Of a stretch of 64,000 bases of DNA, positions 9,051 to 17,441 are shown one piece after another. Positions within the stretch are counted from its first letter, which is position 1. Each line of letters starts with the position of its first letter. Source of the DNA: CAWJMD01 sp963843835 (GTDB taxonomy: Bacteria; Actinomycetota; Actinomycetes; Actinomycetales; CAWJMD01). Below the pieces are notes generated by a model. It ran no database searches. It had not been told where the DNA came from and saw only the letters and a program-made list of their open reading frames with translations. A program made the position numbers and the translations under genes. The DNA lies in the NCBI GenBank assembly GCA_963843835.1, contig CAWJMD010000004.1:292890-356889 (forward strand), read 5' to 3'.

Positions 9051-10370
9051 CTACCGGTAGCGCGCCATCAGGGTCTGCACGCTGGCGACGTAGCGCCGGG
9101 TGTCGGGGTACATCCCGTTGCGCTTCACCCCGGCCATGCCCTGGTAGTAGGCGGCGATGACGGTCGCCTGGTCGGCGCCCGAGCGGGTGTGGGCCCGCAG
9201 CAGCAGCACGCCGGCGGTGACGTTGTCCTGCGGGTCCAGCAGGTCGAGACGGCGCCCCACCATGTCCGAGGCCCACTGGCCCGAGGACGGGATCACCTGC
9301 ATCACGCCGACCGCGTTCGCCGGGGAGACGGCCCTCATGTTGAAGCCCGACTCCTGGTAGGCGATGGCCTGCGCCAGCGCCGGGTCGACGCCGTGGCGAC
9401 GGGCGGTCTCGGCCACCATCGCCTGCATCTGGGCCCGCGTCGGGACCGATCGGGCAGCCAGCGCGTCGCGGTTGGCGGTCGCCGACCGCACCACCGCGTC
9501 GGAGTAGGTCCGTCCGGCGAACGTGTTCGCCAGAGGCTTGGACGAGGACGACGTCGCGCCGGGGACGGCCAGCTTCTGGCCGATCTGGATGGTGGCGGAC
9601 TTGTCGAGGGACGGGTTCGCCGCACGCAGGGCCGAGACCGTGTTGCCGGTGCGGGCCGCGATGTGGCTGAGGGTGTCACCGGCCTTGACGGTGTACGTGC
9701 CGACCGTCGGCGCGGAAGGGGCCGACGCCCCGCGGGCGGCGATCGTCGCGCCGGAGGTGCCCTTGGGGACGCTCTTCCTCGCAGCGCCCGGCACGCTCAG
9801 CCTCTGGCCCTCGCGGATGAAGCCGTTCGCGCTCAGCCCGTTGGCCGCGACGATCGCCGCGACCGTGGTGCCGTAGCGCGCGGCGATGTGGGACACGGTG
9901 TCGCCGGCCCGCACGGTGTAGGCACCGGCAGCCGGGGCGGACCGGCCGGAGCGACCGGTCGCGGTCGGGCCACCGCCACCGCCCCGGCTCGGCAGGACGA
10001 GGGTCTGGCCCTCGCGGATGAAGCCGTTCTTGCTCAACCCGTTCGCGGCGATGATGGCCGACGTGGTCGACCCGGTCGCCAGCGCGATGTGGGAGACGGT
10101 GTCGCCCGCCTTCACCCGGTAGGTCGACTGGACGGGTCCACGAACGGGGGCGGCCAGCACGCGCACGACCGGGGCGCTCGCGACCGGGTGCAGCGCCGAG
10201 CGGGACGAGGTGTGGTGGGAGCGGTGGCGGGCGTCGTCGTGCCCGTCGTCGGGGGCGGCGGCGTTGGGGGAGACGGCGGCGAGCGCCGTCGAGCCGAGGG
10301 CCGTCGCCAAGAGGATCGGGACGGTGCGCGGGCGCGGTCGGGGGACGGCACCGACGGGCTGCTGCGTCAT
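9051..10370 (-). CDS. Secreted lytic transglycosylase with three LysM domains
   Basis: A 439-aa cell-wall enzyme. Residues 1-38 form a signal peptide-like segment (a basic stretch, then ILLATALGSTALAAV). LysM peptidoglycan-binding domains lie at about 84-127, 151-193 and 226-269, each opening with the Y-V-A-G-D-T pattern and separated by Ser/Ala/Gly linkers. A soluble lytic transglycosylase domain spans ~314-430, with the probable catalytic glutamate Glu340 in AYQESGFN followed by GVMQVIP. It should cleave the glycan strand of peptidoglycan outside the cell. It lies between the PASTA kinase and the Rv2175c-like gene, fitting a wall-remodelling role, and is probably transcribed alone. Confidence 0.9.
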   Translation of the reverse strand: MTQQPVGAVPRPRPRTVPILLATALGSTALAAVSPNAAAPDDGHDDARHRSHHTSSRSALHPVASAPVVRVLAAPVRGPVQSTYRVKAGDTVSHIALATGSTTSAIIAANGLSKNGFIREGQTLVLPSRGGGGGPTATGRSGRSAPAAGAYTVRAGDTVSHIAARYGTTVAAIVAANGLSANGFIREGQRLSVPGAARKSVPKGTSGATIAARGASAPSAPTVGTYTVKAGDTLSHIAARTGNTVSALRAANPSLDKSATIQIGQKLAVPGATSSSSKPLANTFAGRTYSDAVVRSATANRDALAARSVPTRAQMQAMVAETARRHGVDPALAQAIAYQESGFNMRAVSPANAVGVMQVIPSSGQWASDMVGRRLDLLDPQDNVTAGVLLLRAHTRSGADQATVIAAYYQGMAGVKRNGMYPDTRRYVASVQTLMARYR

Positions 10371-10480
10371 GGGGTTCCTCGAGTTCGGGAGGGTCCGGTG
10401 AGGGCCGGCGTGAGGGGAGGGCGTGACTGGTGGGACTCAGGTCGACTGGTGCGACGGATGTGACTGAAGAGACGCGAGGG

Positions 10481-10486
10481 AACATA
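10481..10486 (-). promoter_or_regulatory. Candidate -10 for the lytic transglycosylase
   Basis: On the minus strand TATGTT fits TAnnnT and would start transcription near 10474, leaving a leader of about 100 nt. A perfect 18-bp dyad lies just upstream at 10511-10528. Confidence 0.35.
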
Positions 10487-10510
10487 CACGAATAGCGTCG
10501 GGGTGACCCG

Positions 10511-10528
10511 AATTACAGGCGTGTAATT
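10511..10528. promoter_or_regulatory. Palindromic operator candidate in a divergent intergenic region
   Basis: AATTACAGGCGTGTAATT consists of seven-base arms AATTACA/TGTAATT around a GGCG centre. It is AT-rich within a very GC-rich region and sits between the lytic transglycosylase (minus) and Rv2175c-like (plus) genes. This is what one expects of a dimeric repressor or activator site. The cognate protein is unknown. Confidence 0.45.
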
Positions 10529-10603
10529 GCTCGTCCCGGGGCGTGTGGGGGCCGGGACACCCCGGACGGAGCGTGCGGGTCCGCGCCGTGCCACGCTGTG
10601 CGG

Positions 10604-11017
10604 GTGAACGAGAACACCGTGGGTGACGCCCCTTCGGCCCCGGACGTCCGCGGCCACGACTCCCTGCTGGGCCGTGTCGACGCGCTCGTCGGCGAGTGGA
10701 TGACGCTTCCCGACGTGGCCGAGCGGCTGGGGGTCGACATCAGCCGGGTCCGGCGTCTGGTCGACGACCGCGACCTGCTGGCCGTCCGGCGCGGCCACCC
10801 CAGGGTCCTGTCGGTGCCGCTGGCCCTGGTCGAGCCGGAGGTGCTGCCCGGCCTCGGGGGCACCCTCTCCGTCCTGCGCGACTCCGGCTACGACGACCTC
10901 GAGGCGCTGGCGTGGCTGTTCGCCTACGACGACGCGCTGCAGGACACTCCGGTGGGCCAGCTCCGCAAGGGGCACAAGACCGAGATCCGGCGCCGCGCCC
11001 AGGCGCTGGCCTTCTGA
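10604..11017 (+). CDS. Rv2175c-family winged-helix DNA-binding protein
   Basis: A 137-aa protein whose middle (WMTLPDVAERLGVDISRVRRLV) is a winged helix-turn-helix and whose end (LPGLGGTLSVLRDSGYDDLEALAWLF) matches the tail of M. tuberculosis Rv2175c, a DNA-binding substrate of the kinase PknL. The N-terminus is polar with Thr/Ser residues that could be phosphorylated. GTG 10604 is preferred; GTG 10598 is in frame two codons upstream. No ribosome site is visible, and a weak -10-like CACGCT lies six bases before 10604, suggesting leaderless translation. Its nearness to the PASTA kinase supports a kinase-substrate pair. The target DNA is unknown. Confidence 0.88.
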   Translation: MNENTVGDAPSAPDVRGHDSLLGRVDALVGEWMTLPDVAERLGVDISRVRRLVDDRDLLAVRRGHPRVLSVPLALVEPEVLPGLGGTLSVLRDSGYDDLEALAWLFAYDDALQDTPVGQLRKGHKTEIRRRAQALAF

Positions 11018-11027
11018 GGGGGACTTC

Positions 11028-11438
11028 ATGAACTGGACGCTCGAGGTCGTGGTGGTGCCGGTGGCGGACGTCGACCGCTCCAAGCAGTTCTACGAGGGGC
11101 TCGGGTTCGGCGTGGACCACGACACGACGGTGAGCGCCTCGATGCGCGTCGTGCAGCTCACCCCGCCGGGCTCCGGCTGCTCGATCGTGATCGGCACCGG
11201 CATGAGCGCGATGGAGCCGGGCACGCTGCAGGGGCTGCAGCTCGTGGTCTCCGACCTGCGCGCCGCGCACGAGCAGCTCGTCGCGGCCGGGGTCGACGTG
11301 TCGCCGGTGCAGGTCCACGGCGCCGGGGGTCAGCATCCCGCGCGCGAGGGCGACGACCTCGACAACGCGGGCTTCTGCTACTTCAGCGACCCGGACGGCA
11401 ACGGCTGGGCGGTGCAGCAGATCAGCGACCGCGGCTGA
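11028..11438 (+). CDS. VOC (glyoxalase/bleomycin resistance) superfamily protein
   Basis: A 136-aa single-domain protein. The start VVVVPVADVDRSKQFYEGLGF and the end YFSDPDGNGWAVQQI are the two halves of the beta-alpha-beta-beta-beta fold used by glyoxalases, dioxygenases and antibiotic-binding proteins. A late glutamate-type metal ligand is not obvious: the usual DPDGN is followed by W-A-V-Q. It could therefore be a binding protein rather than an enzyme. The ATG follows a GAGGGGG ribosome site ten bases after the Rv2175c-like stop, so the two genes are probably co-transcribed. Substrate unknown. Confidence 0.83.
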   Translation: MNWTLEVVVVPVADVDRSKQFYEGLGFGVDHDTTVSASMRVVQLTPPGSGCSIVIGTGMSAMEPGTLQGLQLVVSDLRAAHEQLVAAGVDVSPVQVHGAGGQHPAREGDDLDNAGFCYFSDPDGNGWAVQQISDRG

Positions 11439-11453
11439 CCCGGCGGGAAGGGG

Positions 11454-12422
11454 TCACGACTGCCAGGCCGCCTGACGGCGGCGCTCGCGGCGGGCCGCCA
11501 GCAACGCCGGCACCGCCACGGCGGCCCGACGCCGGTTGGGCACGGTGACGCGGCGCGTCAGCACCGGGTAGCCCTCCTGCTCCACCCGTCGCAGGATGTC
11601 GCGGTAGAGGGTGAAGGCCGCCCGGATCGCCGGACGGGCCACCGGGTCGAGCCGTTCGACGCCGGGTGAGGCCTCGACGTAGAGCCGGCGGCACCGCTCC
11701 GCCTCGAAGGCCAGCAGCGAGCGCACCGGGTCGGTCACCGCCGCCCCCTCGCGCACCGCGCGCAGCGCGTCTCGGGTGACGCCGTGCGCGTCGAGGTCCT
11801 CCTGGGGGAGGTAGACACGACCGCGGTCGAGGTCCTCGCCCACGTCACGGACGAAGTTCGTCAGCTGGAACGCCTCCCCGAGGCGCCGGGCGGCCTCCTC
11901 CAGGTCGCCGCGCCGGGCCGCGGGCGCCGTGCTCAGCAGCGGGAGCATCCAGAGGCCCACCACCTCGGCGGAGCCGTACATGTACGTCTGCAGGTCGGCG
12001 TAGGTGGCGTAGCCGGTGACGCTGAGGTCCATCGCCATCGAGTCGAGGAACGCCTCGACGGTGGCGTGCGGGATCTGCCAACGGTCGCAGGTCGCGATGA
12101 GCGCCCGCGTCACGCTGTCGTGCCCCGTCCCCGAGGTGAGCGCGGTGCGCACCTGGTCGGACCACTCCAGCAGGACCCTCGGGTCCGGGTCCACCTCCCC
12201 GTCGACGAGCTCGTCGGCGGCGCGGGCGAAGCCGTAGAGCGCCCACACCCAGGGCCGGCGCCCGGGCGGCAGCAGGCTCGTGGCGAGGTAGTACGTCCGG
12301 CCGTGGGCCGCGTGCAGGAGCCGGCACGTCTCGAGGTCGGCGCGCAACTCGGCGTCGGTCACGCCGGCGGCGTCGAGCGCGCGACCCGTCCGCCGCCCGA
12401 TCGTCGGCTCGGCGGGGGTCAC
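11454..12422 (-). CDS. crtB: Phytoene synthase
   Basis: A 322-aa trans-isoprenyl transferase that joins two geranylgeranyl diphosphates head-to-head into phytoene. The first Asp-rich motif DELVD and the second, in NFVRDVGEDLDRGRVYLP, bind the substrate diphosphates through magnesium. GTG 12422 overlaps the crtI stop (GTGA) and is preferred; an in-frame GTG at 12428 is possible. It is the last gene of the minus-strand crtE-crtI-crtB operon and converges on the VOC gene with only 15 bp between stops. Squalene synthase-type activity is less likely given the adjacent phytoene desaturase. Confidence 0.92.
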   Translation of the reverse strand: MTPAEPTIGRRTGRALDAAGVTDAELRADLETCRLLHAAHGRTYYLATSLLPPGRRPWVWALYGFARAADELVDGEVDPDPRVLLEWSDQVRTALTSGTGHDSVTRALIATCDRWQIPHATVEAFLDSMAMDLSVTGYATYADLQTYMYGSAEVVGLWMLPLLSTAPAARRGDLEEAARRLGEAFQLTNFVRDVGEDLDRGRVYLPQEDLDAHGVTRDALRAVREGAAVTDPVRSLLAFEAERCRRLYVEASPGVERLDPVARPAIRAAFTLYRDILRRVEQEGYPVLTRRVTVPNRRRAAVAVPALLAARRERRRQAAWQS

Positions 12423-13966
12423 GGCCACGCCCTGGACCGGTAGGCCGGGTCCGGACCCGTCACCTGCTCGGCGGCGAGCCGACCCGAGATCAGCACCATC
12501 GGGACGCCGACGCCCGGCGTGGTCCCCGACCCGGCGAAGGCGACGTTGCTGCCCCACGTGTTCCGTGGCCGGAAGGGGCCGGTCTGCCCGAACGTGTGGG
12601 CCAGCGCGAAGGGCGTCCCCTGCTCCATGCCACGCGCCTTCCAGTCGGGGGGCGTGGTCACCAACTCGGTGTCCAGCTTGTCCTCGAAGCCGGGGTATCC
12701 GCGGTCCGCGAGGACGCCCAGGACGTGCTCGCGGTACCGGGGCGCCGTGGCCTCCCAGTCGATGCCGCGTCCCGCGCCGAGGTGCGGCGTCGGGGCCAGC
12801 ACCGAGTACACGTGGTGGCCCGGCGGTGCGAGCCCGGGGTCCCCGACGGTCGGCTGGGTCAGCAGCAGGCTCGGGTCGCTCATCAGCCGACCGGTCGTCA
12901 GCTCGGTGAAGGTCTGCTCCCACGCCTGGCCGAACAGGATCGTGTGGTGCGCCGGCGCCCCGGGCTCCGGGTGCTGCACCGACGAGCCGCCGGTCAGGAG
13001 CCAGCACGAGGGGCTGTAGGTCAGTCGCCGGGTCAGGGGGTCCCCGAGCAGGTCACGCCGGGCGACCGGCAGGTCGGGGGTGAGGACGAGCGCGTCGCAC
13101 GCCACCCGCTCCCCGCCGACGAGCACGACCGCCGATGCCCGGCCGCCGGAGTGCTCGATGCGCTCGACCTCGGTCGAGTACCGGACGTCCACCCCGTGCT
13201 TGCTCGCGGCGGCGGCCATCGCTGTCGGGAGGGCGTGCATGCCGCCCCGCGGGAACCACACCCCGGCCACGGAGTCCATGTACGCGATGACCGCGTAGAT
13301 GGCGAGCGCCTGCGCCGGCGCCACACCCGCGTACAGCGACTGGAACGAGAAGATGCGCTGGGTGCGGTCGTCGCGCAGGAACCGCGCCACGGTGGGGGCG
13401 AGCCGGCGCATGCCTCCCGCTGCGACCAGGCGGGCCAGCGAACCCGTCAGCAGGTCGGTGGGGCGGTCGAGGTTGCGGTCGATGAAGTCGCGCATCTCGT
13501 AGCGGTACAGGCGAGTGACGAAGTCGACGTAACGCTCGTACCCCGCGGCCTCCTCCGGCCCGCAGAGCGCCTCGATGTGCGCCGCCATCTGCTGGCGGTC
13601 GCTGACCACGTCGAGGTGGCTGCCGTCGGCGTACCGCGCCCGGTAGAGCGGACTCACCGGTTCGAGCGTGAGCCAGTCGGCCATCGACTCGCCGAGCGCG
13701 TCGAAGCAGTCCTCGATCAGGTCCGGCATGGTCAGCACCGAGGGACCGGTGTCGAAGCGGTAGGTGCCCGCGGCGGTCGTGACCGTCGCCAGCCCCGCCC
13801 GCCCGCCCGGCACCGGCTCGCGCTCCAGCAGGGTGACGCGCCGTCCGGCGCCTGCGAGCCGCATCGCCGCGCTCAGGCCGGCCAGACCGGCACCCACCAC
13901 GACCACGTGCTCGGCACCGGGCATTCCCGCGGCGCCGCGGCGCCTCAGACCGCTGAGACCGGTCAT
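12419..13966 (-). CDS. crtI: Phytoene desaturase
   Basis: A 515-aa FAD enzyme that desaturates phytoene, normally to lycopene. The dinucleotide-binding signature VVVGAGLAGLSAAMRLAG lies at about residues 20-40, followed by PVPGGRAG. The C-terminal flavin motif (GSGTTPGVGVPMVLISGRLAAE) is present. The ATG overlaps the crtE stop (ATGA) and its own stop overlaps the crtB start, so all three are coupled. The first ~15 residues before the Rossmann fold are variable. A second CrtI-type protein at 17442 probably performs a later desaturation. Confidence 0.92.
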   Translation of the reverse strand: MTGLSGLRRRGAAGMPGAEHVVVVGAGLAGLSAAMRLAGAGRRVTLLEREPVPGGRAGLATVTTAAGTYRFDTGPSVLTMPDLIEDCFDALGESMADWLTLEPVSPLYRARYADGSHLDVVSDRQQMAAHIEALCGPEEAAGYERYVDFVTRLYRYEMRDFIDRNLDRPTDLLTGSLARLVAAGGMRRLAPTVARFLRDDRTQRIFSFQSLYAGVAPAQALAIYAVIAYMDSVAGVWFPRGGMHALPTAMAAAASKHGVDVRYSTEVERIEHSGGRASAVVLVGGERVACDALVLTPDLPVARRDLLGDPLTRRLTYSPSCWLLTGGSSVQHPEPGAPAHHTILFGQAWEQTFTELTTGRLMSDPSLLLTQPTVGDPGLAPPGHHVYSVLAPTPHLGAGRGIDWEATAPRYREHVLGVLADRGYPGFEDKLDTELVTTPPDWKARGMEQGTPFALAHTFGQTGPFRPRNTWGSNVAFAGSGTTPGVGVPMVLISGRLAAEQVTGPDPAYRSRAWP

Positions 13967-15045
13967 GCCTGACGCCGTGTGGCGGAGTCGACGAGGGCGG
14001 CGAGCACCCCTTCGGCCGGTGGCTTGACGCCCGAGCGGTCCAAGGCCGCGTGCGCCTGCCCGACCAGCCCGGTCACCATCGCCTCGACCTCCTCGAGCGC
14101 CCCGGTGGCGACCATGATCTCGCGCACGCGGTCCACGTCCGCCGCGTCGAGGTCGGGCGACCCGACCAGGGCGTCGAGGTCACGACGCTGGTGCTCGTCC
14201 GCGCGCTGGTGGGTGAGGGCGAGCAGCACGGTTCGCTTGCCCTCGCGCAGGTCGTCCACGCAGGGCTTGCCCGTCAGGGCTGGGTCGCCGAACACGCCGA
14301 GGACGTCGTCCCGCAGCTGGAACGCCTCGCCGACCGGCACGGCGTACCGGCTGTATCCGGCCAGGAGGTCCGGCGACGCGCCGGCGAGGTGACCGCCGAG
14401 CAGCATCGGGTGCTCGACGGTGTACCGCACCGTCTTGAAGCGGATGACCTGGCGCGCCCTCTGCACGGCGTCGTCACCCATCGGGCGGGCCTGCGTCAAC
14501 ACGTCGAGGTACTGGCCGGCCATCAGCTGGGTCGCCATCTGGTCGTAGACCGCGCGCCCGGCCTCCCTCCGCTCGTGCGGCAGGTCCGCGGTCGCCTGGG
14601 CCAGCATCTCGGCGCTCCAGGTGAGGCAGAGGTCGCCGGCGAGCACGGCCGCGGCCATCCCGAACCGCTCGGGGTCGCCGTCCCAGCCCTCCGCCTCGTG
14701 CAGTCCCGCGAAGCGGACGTGGGCGGACGGGTTGCCGCGACGGGTGTCGGACGCGTCGATGAGGTCGTCGTGCACCAGGGCCGCCGCGTGGAAGAACTCG
14801 AGGGCGGCCGCCGCGCGCACGGCCTGGTCGTCGTCCTCGCCGCCGGCACCCCGCCAGCCCCAGTAGCAGAAGGCCGGTCGCAGGCGCTTGCCACCGGCGA
14901 TCAGCTCGACCACCGCCTCGGCCAGCAGGACGCTGCTCGCGTCGACCTCACTGAGCACGGCGGCGTGCCTGCCCATCGCCTCGTCGAGCGCCGCCTGGAC
15001 CCGTCCGCGCAGGTTCTCGGCGTCGAGCGGGGACGCGGGGTGCAT
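13963..15045 (-). CDS. crtE: Polyprenyl (geranylgeranyl) diphosphate synthase
   Basis: A 360-aa prenyl chain-elongating enzyme supplying C20 diphosphate to CrtB. The first Asp-rich motif is in LVHDDLIDASDTRRG and the second in LRDDVLGVFGD; GGKRLRP near residue 65 is the usual isopentenyl diphosphate binding segment. ATG 15045 has a GGAGGCAC ribosome site. The position next to metF matches M. tuberculosis idsA2, but here the gene heads a carotenoid operon. A perfect hairpin lies in the leader (15074-15094). Product length is inferred from context and was not proven from sequence. Confidence 0.9.
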   Translation of the reverse strand: MHPASPLDAENLRGRVQAALDEAMGRHAAVLSEVDASSVLLAEAVVELIAGGKRLRPAFCYWGWRGAGGEDDDQAVRAAAALEFFHAAALVHDDLIDASDTRRGNPSAHVRFAGLHEAEGWDGDPERFGMAAAVLAGDLCLTWSAEMLAQATADLPHERREAGRAVYDQMATQLMAGQYLDVLTQARPMGDDAVQRARQVIRFKTVRYTVEHPMLLGGHLAGASPDLLAGYSRYAVPVGEAFQLRDDVLGVFGDPALTGKPCVDDLREGKRTVLLALTHQRADEHQRRDLDALVGSPDLDAADVDRVREIMVATGALEEVEAMVTGLVGQAHAALDRSGVKPPAEGVLAALVDSATRRQA

Positions 15046-15073
15046 CGTGCCTCCAGGTCGTGGACGGGTCGTA

Positions 15074-15094
15074 CCTCGGCATTCGGTGCCGAGG
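15074..15094 (-). promoter_or_regulatory. Inverted repeat upstream of the crtE operon
   Basis: CCTCGGCA and TGCCGAGG are perfect eight-base arms around a five-base loop, about 30 bp before the crtE ATG. It could be an operator or a structured leader. No matching regulator gene is in the window. Confidence 0.45.
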
Positions 15095-15156
15095 CCACGT
15101 CCGGATGCACCATTGTCCAGTGCGCGGTTGCCCCTCCGCACGCCGGAGTGCCCACC

Positions 15157-15162
15157 TACTCT
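15157..15162 (+). promoter_or_regulatory. -10 element of a leaderless promoter for metF
   Basis: TACTCT is followed by six bases and then the metF ATG at 15169. There is no ribosome binding site. The layout is the same as at aroG, murE, dnaE and the PASTA kinase. Confidence 0.55.
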
Positions 15163-15168
15163 GGGCGC

Positions 15169-16119
15169 ATGGCCCTCGGACTGCCCTCGCACCTGAACGG
15201 GACCTCCGGCGCGCCCCGGACGGTGAGCGACCTCATCGCGCGCGGTGAGCGGTCGTACTCCTTCGAGTTCTCGCCCCCGCGTGACGCGGAGGCCGAGCAG
15301 CAGCTGTGGGCGGCCATCCGCCGACTCGAGGGGCTGGCGCCCACGTTCGTGTCCGTCACCTACGGCGCGGGCGGGTCCACGCGCGACCGCACCGTGCGCA
15401 TCACCCGCCGCATCGCCGAGGAGACCACCCTCACCCCGGTGGCCCACCTGACGTGCGTGGCCGCGTCCCGGGACGAGCTGCGCCAGGTGGTCGGCGCGTA
15501 CGCCGACGGCGGGGTCCGCAACGTCCTTGCCCTCCGGGGCGACCCCCCGGGCAACCCGGGCGGGACCTTCGTGCCCCACCCGGGCGGACTCGACCGGGCC
15601 GACCAGCTCGTCTCGATGATCCGCGGTCTGGGCGAGTTCTGCATCGGCGTCGCGGCGTTCCCGGAGAAGCACCCCGAGTCGCCGGATCTTGCGCACGACG
15701 CGCGGGTCCTGGTCGAGAAGGCGCGGGCCGGGGCCGAGTTCGCGGTGACCCAGTTCTTCTTCGACGCCGACGACTACTTCCGCCTCCGGGACATGGTCGT
15801 CGCCCTCGGGTGCGACATGCCGATCCTGCCGGGCCTGATGCCGGTGACGAACCTCGGCCAGATCGATCGCTTCCGCCAGCTCAACGGTCAGGGGCTCCCG
15901 GATGACCTCGCCGAGCGGCTGCGGTCGGCCACCGACGCGGACGAGGTCCGCCGGATCGGGATGGCGTCCACGACCGCCCTGGCCGCCCGGCTCCTCGACG
16001 AGGGCGCGCCGGGCCTGCACTTCTACACGCTGAACCGCTCGACGGCCACGCTGGAGATCTACCGGACGCTGGGGCTGGACGCCGACCGACGCGCCGTCGT
16101 GGCCCCGGCCCGCCCGTGA
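15169..16119 (+). CDS. metF: Methylenetetrahydrofolate reductase
   Basis: A 316-aa enzyme reducing 5,10-methylene-THF to 5-methyl-THF for methionine synthesis. It shows the TIM-barrel landmarks of the family: SFEFSPPRDAEAE with the catalytic Glu, FVSVTYGAGGSTRDRT, HLTCVA, NVLALRGDPP, and EFAVTQFFFD. It is of normal bacterial length and uses FAD. ATG 15169 is chosen because of the leaderless -10 directly before it. It diverges from crtE with 123 bp between starts, and its stop overlaps the SIMPL gene start (GTGA). Confidence 0.94.
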   Translation: MALGLPSHLNGTSGAPRTVSDLIARGERSYSFEFSPPRDAEAEQQLWAAIRRLEGLAPTFVSVTYGAGGSTRDRTVRITRRIAEETTLTPVAHLTCVAASRDELRQVVGAYADGGVRNVLALRGDPPGNPGGTFVPHPGGLDRADQLVSMIRGLGEFCIGVAAFPEKHPESPDLAHDARVLVEKARAGAEFAVTQFFFDADDYFRLRDMVVALGCDMPILPGLMPVTNLGQIDRFRQLNGQGLPDDLAERLRSATDADEVRRIGMASTTALAARLLDEGAPGLHFYTLNRSTATLEIYRTLGLDADRRAVVAPARP

Positions 16120-16769
16120 GCGCTGTGTCACCGGTGGTCCGCGTGGTCACCGTGACGGGCACCGGGTCGGCGGCCGCGGAGGCCGACGTGGTGAGGCTGC
16201 ACGTGGCGGCCCACGCCGTGCGTCCGACGGCGGCCGACGCGGTCGCGGCTACCGACGACTGCGTGCGCCGCGTGCGGGACGCGCTCGCCGGCTCCCCGGG
16301 AAGAACAGTGGCGGACAGCGTTGACCTCTCCCTGACGACGGACGAGACCTGGGAGGTCGATCCGCGCACGGGACGCAACACCCAGCGCCGCAACGGATTC
16401 CGCGCTGGTCACGGTCTGCTCGTCCGTGTGGGGTCGCGGGACGCCCTCGGCCAGGTGCTGTCCACGGTGCTGGAGGCGGGCGGTGACGACCTGGCCGTCC
16501 AGCACGTGGAGTTCGCCGTCGCCGACACCCCCGCCCTGAGGGACCGTGCCCGCCAGCAGGCGTGGCACGACGCTCGGCACCGGGCCGCGTCCCATGCCGC
16601 CGAGGTCGGTGGCAGCCTCGGCCGCGTGCTCGAGGTGACCGAGGACCTCCCGGCCGGTCCTCGCCCGATGGGCGCTGTCCGGGCGATGTCGGCCGAGCCC
16701 GGGTCCACGCTCGAGCCAGGCTCCGTGGAGGTCGGCGTCGCCGTCACCGTCCGGTGGGAGCTGCTCTGA
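16116..16769 (+). CDS. SIMPL domain protein
   Basis: A 217-aa protein whose N-terminus (VVRVVTVTGTGSAAAEADVVRLHVAAHA) and SVDLSLTTDETW segment fit the SIMPL (DUF541) family. Members are often periplasmic or cytosolic oligomers of unclear function. No signal peptide is present here, so it is probably cytosolic. GTG 16116 overlaps the metF stop by four bases. The C-terminus (VEVGVAVTVRWELL) is the usual closing strand. Function is unknown; coupling to metF and a phosphatidyltransferase gives no clear clue. Confidence 0.8.
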   Translation: MSAVSPVVRVVTVTGTGSAAAEADVVRLHVAAHAVRPTAADAVAATDDCVRRVRDALAGSPGRTVADSVDLSLTTDETWEVDPRTGRNTQRRNGFRAGHGLLVRVGSRDALGQVLSTVLEAGGDDLAVQHVEFAVADTPALRDRARQQAWHDARHRAASHAAEVGGSLGRVLEVTEDLPAGPRPMGAVRAMSAEPGSTLEPGSVEVGVAVTVRWELL

Positions 16770-17437
16770 CGCCGCCGCCCGACCGACGTCGCCGACTGGA
16801 CGAGTGGTCACGCCTGCACCCCGGGATCGACCCGGACCGCGGGATGGTGGGTGGCTGGCTCCGCCTGGTCGACGTGCTCGCGCGCCCCCTCGCGGCCGTT
16901 CGCGTCCCGCCCGACGTGGTCACCCTGGCCGGGCTCCTCGCCGCGGCGGCGGCCACCGTGGCCGCGGCCGGCGACGGCCCGCGGCGCGGCGTGGCGGTCG
17001 CCGCGCTCGTCGGCCTGTCGGCCCTGCTGGACGGGCTCGACGGCGCCGTCGCGGTGCGGACCGGCCGGGTCACGGCCCGCGGTGCACGGCTCGACGAGGC
17101 GTCAGACCGTCTCGGGGAGGCGTGCTTCGGTGCTGCCCTCTGGCTGCTGGGTGCTCCGTGGTGGCTGGCCGTCTCGGGTGTGGCGGCCGGATGGCTGGTC
17201 GAGGCGGTGCGCCACGGCGCCAGGCGCGCCGGTCGTACCGACGTGGTCGTGGTGACGGTGGGCGAGAGGCCGACCCGCGTGGCTGTGACCGCCATGTTCG
17301 CCCTGGCGACGGCGGCGCTCGCGGGCTCGCGGGGCCGGCTGGACCCGGCGCTCTGGGCCGCCGCGGGCGCCGCCGTGCTCCTGGTCGCCGGCCTCGTGGC
17401 CGTCGGCCAGCTGCTCGTCGCCCGGCGTCGGGGCTAG
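16754..17437 (+). CDS. CDP-alcohol phosphatidyltransferase family membrane protein
   Basis: About 227 aa with five or six membrane helices. The family signature DG(x2)AR(x8)G(x3)D(x3)D appears as DGAVAV then RTGRVTAR, G, ARL, D, EAS, D, so all four acidic residues and both glycines are kept but the usual arginine after alanine is valine. It should move a phospho-alcohol from a CDP-activated donor, though the acceptor is unknown. The start is uncertain: GTG 16754 overlaps the SIMPL gene by 16 bases, CTG 16766 would give a CTGA overlap, and ATG 16844 is also in frame. The stop is four bases from the convergent crtD-like stop. Confidence 0.75.
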   Translation: MGAALTPPPDRRRRLDEWSRLHPGIDPDRGMVGGWLRLVDVLARPLAAVRVPPDVVTLAGLLAAAAATVAAAGDGPRRGVAVAALVGLSALLDGLDGAVAVRTGRVTARGARLDEASDRLGEACFGAALWLLGAPWWLAVSGVAAGWLVEAVRHGARRAGRTDVVVVTVGERPTRVAVTAMFALATAALAGSRGRLDPALWAAAGAAVLLVAGLVAVGQLLVARRRG

Positions 17438-17441
17438 CAGG

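Noticed and set aside
10371..10510. A cyclic di-AMP riboswitch before the LysM transglycosylase, as found before some actinobacterial wall hydrolases.
   Set aside because: The conserved core segments of that riboswitch could not be recognised in the ~140-nt leader.
13963..16131. Very long minus-strand frame across metF joined to crtE.
   Set aside because: metF on the plus strand has full family motifs; the extra part is a GC-driven antisense frame. crtE starts at ATG 15045 with a ribosome site.
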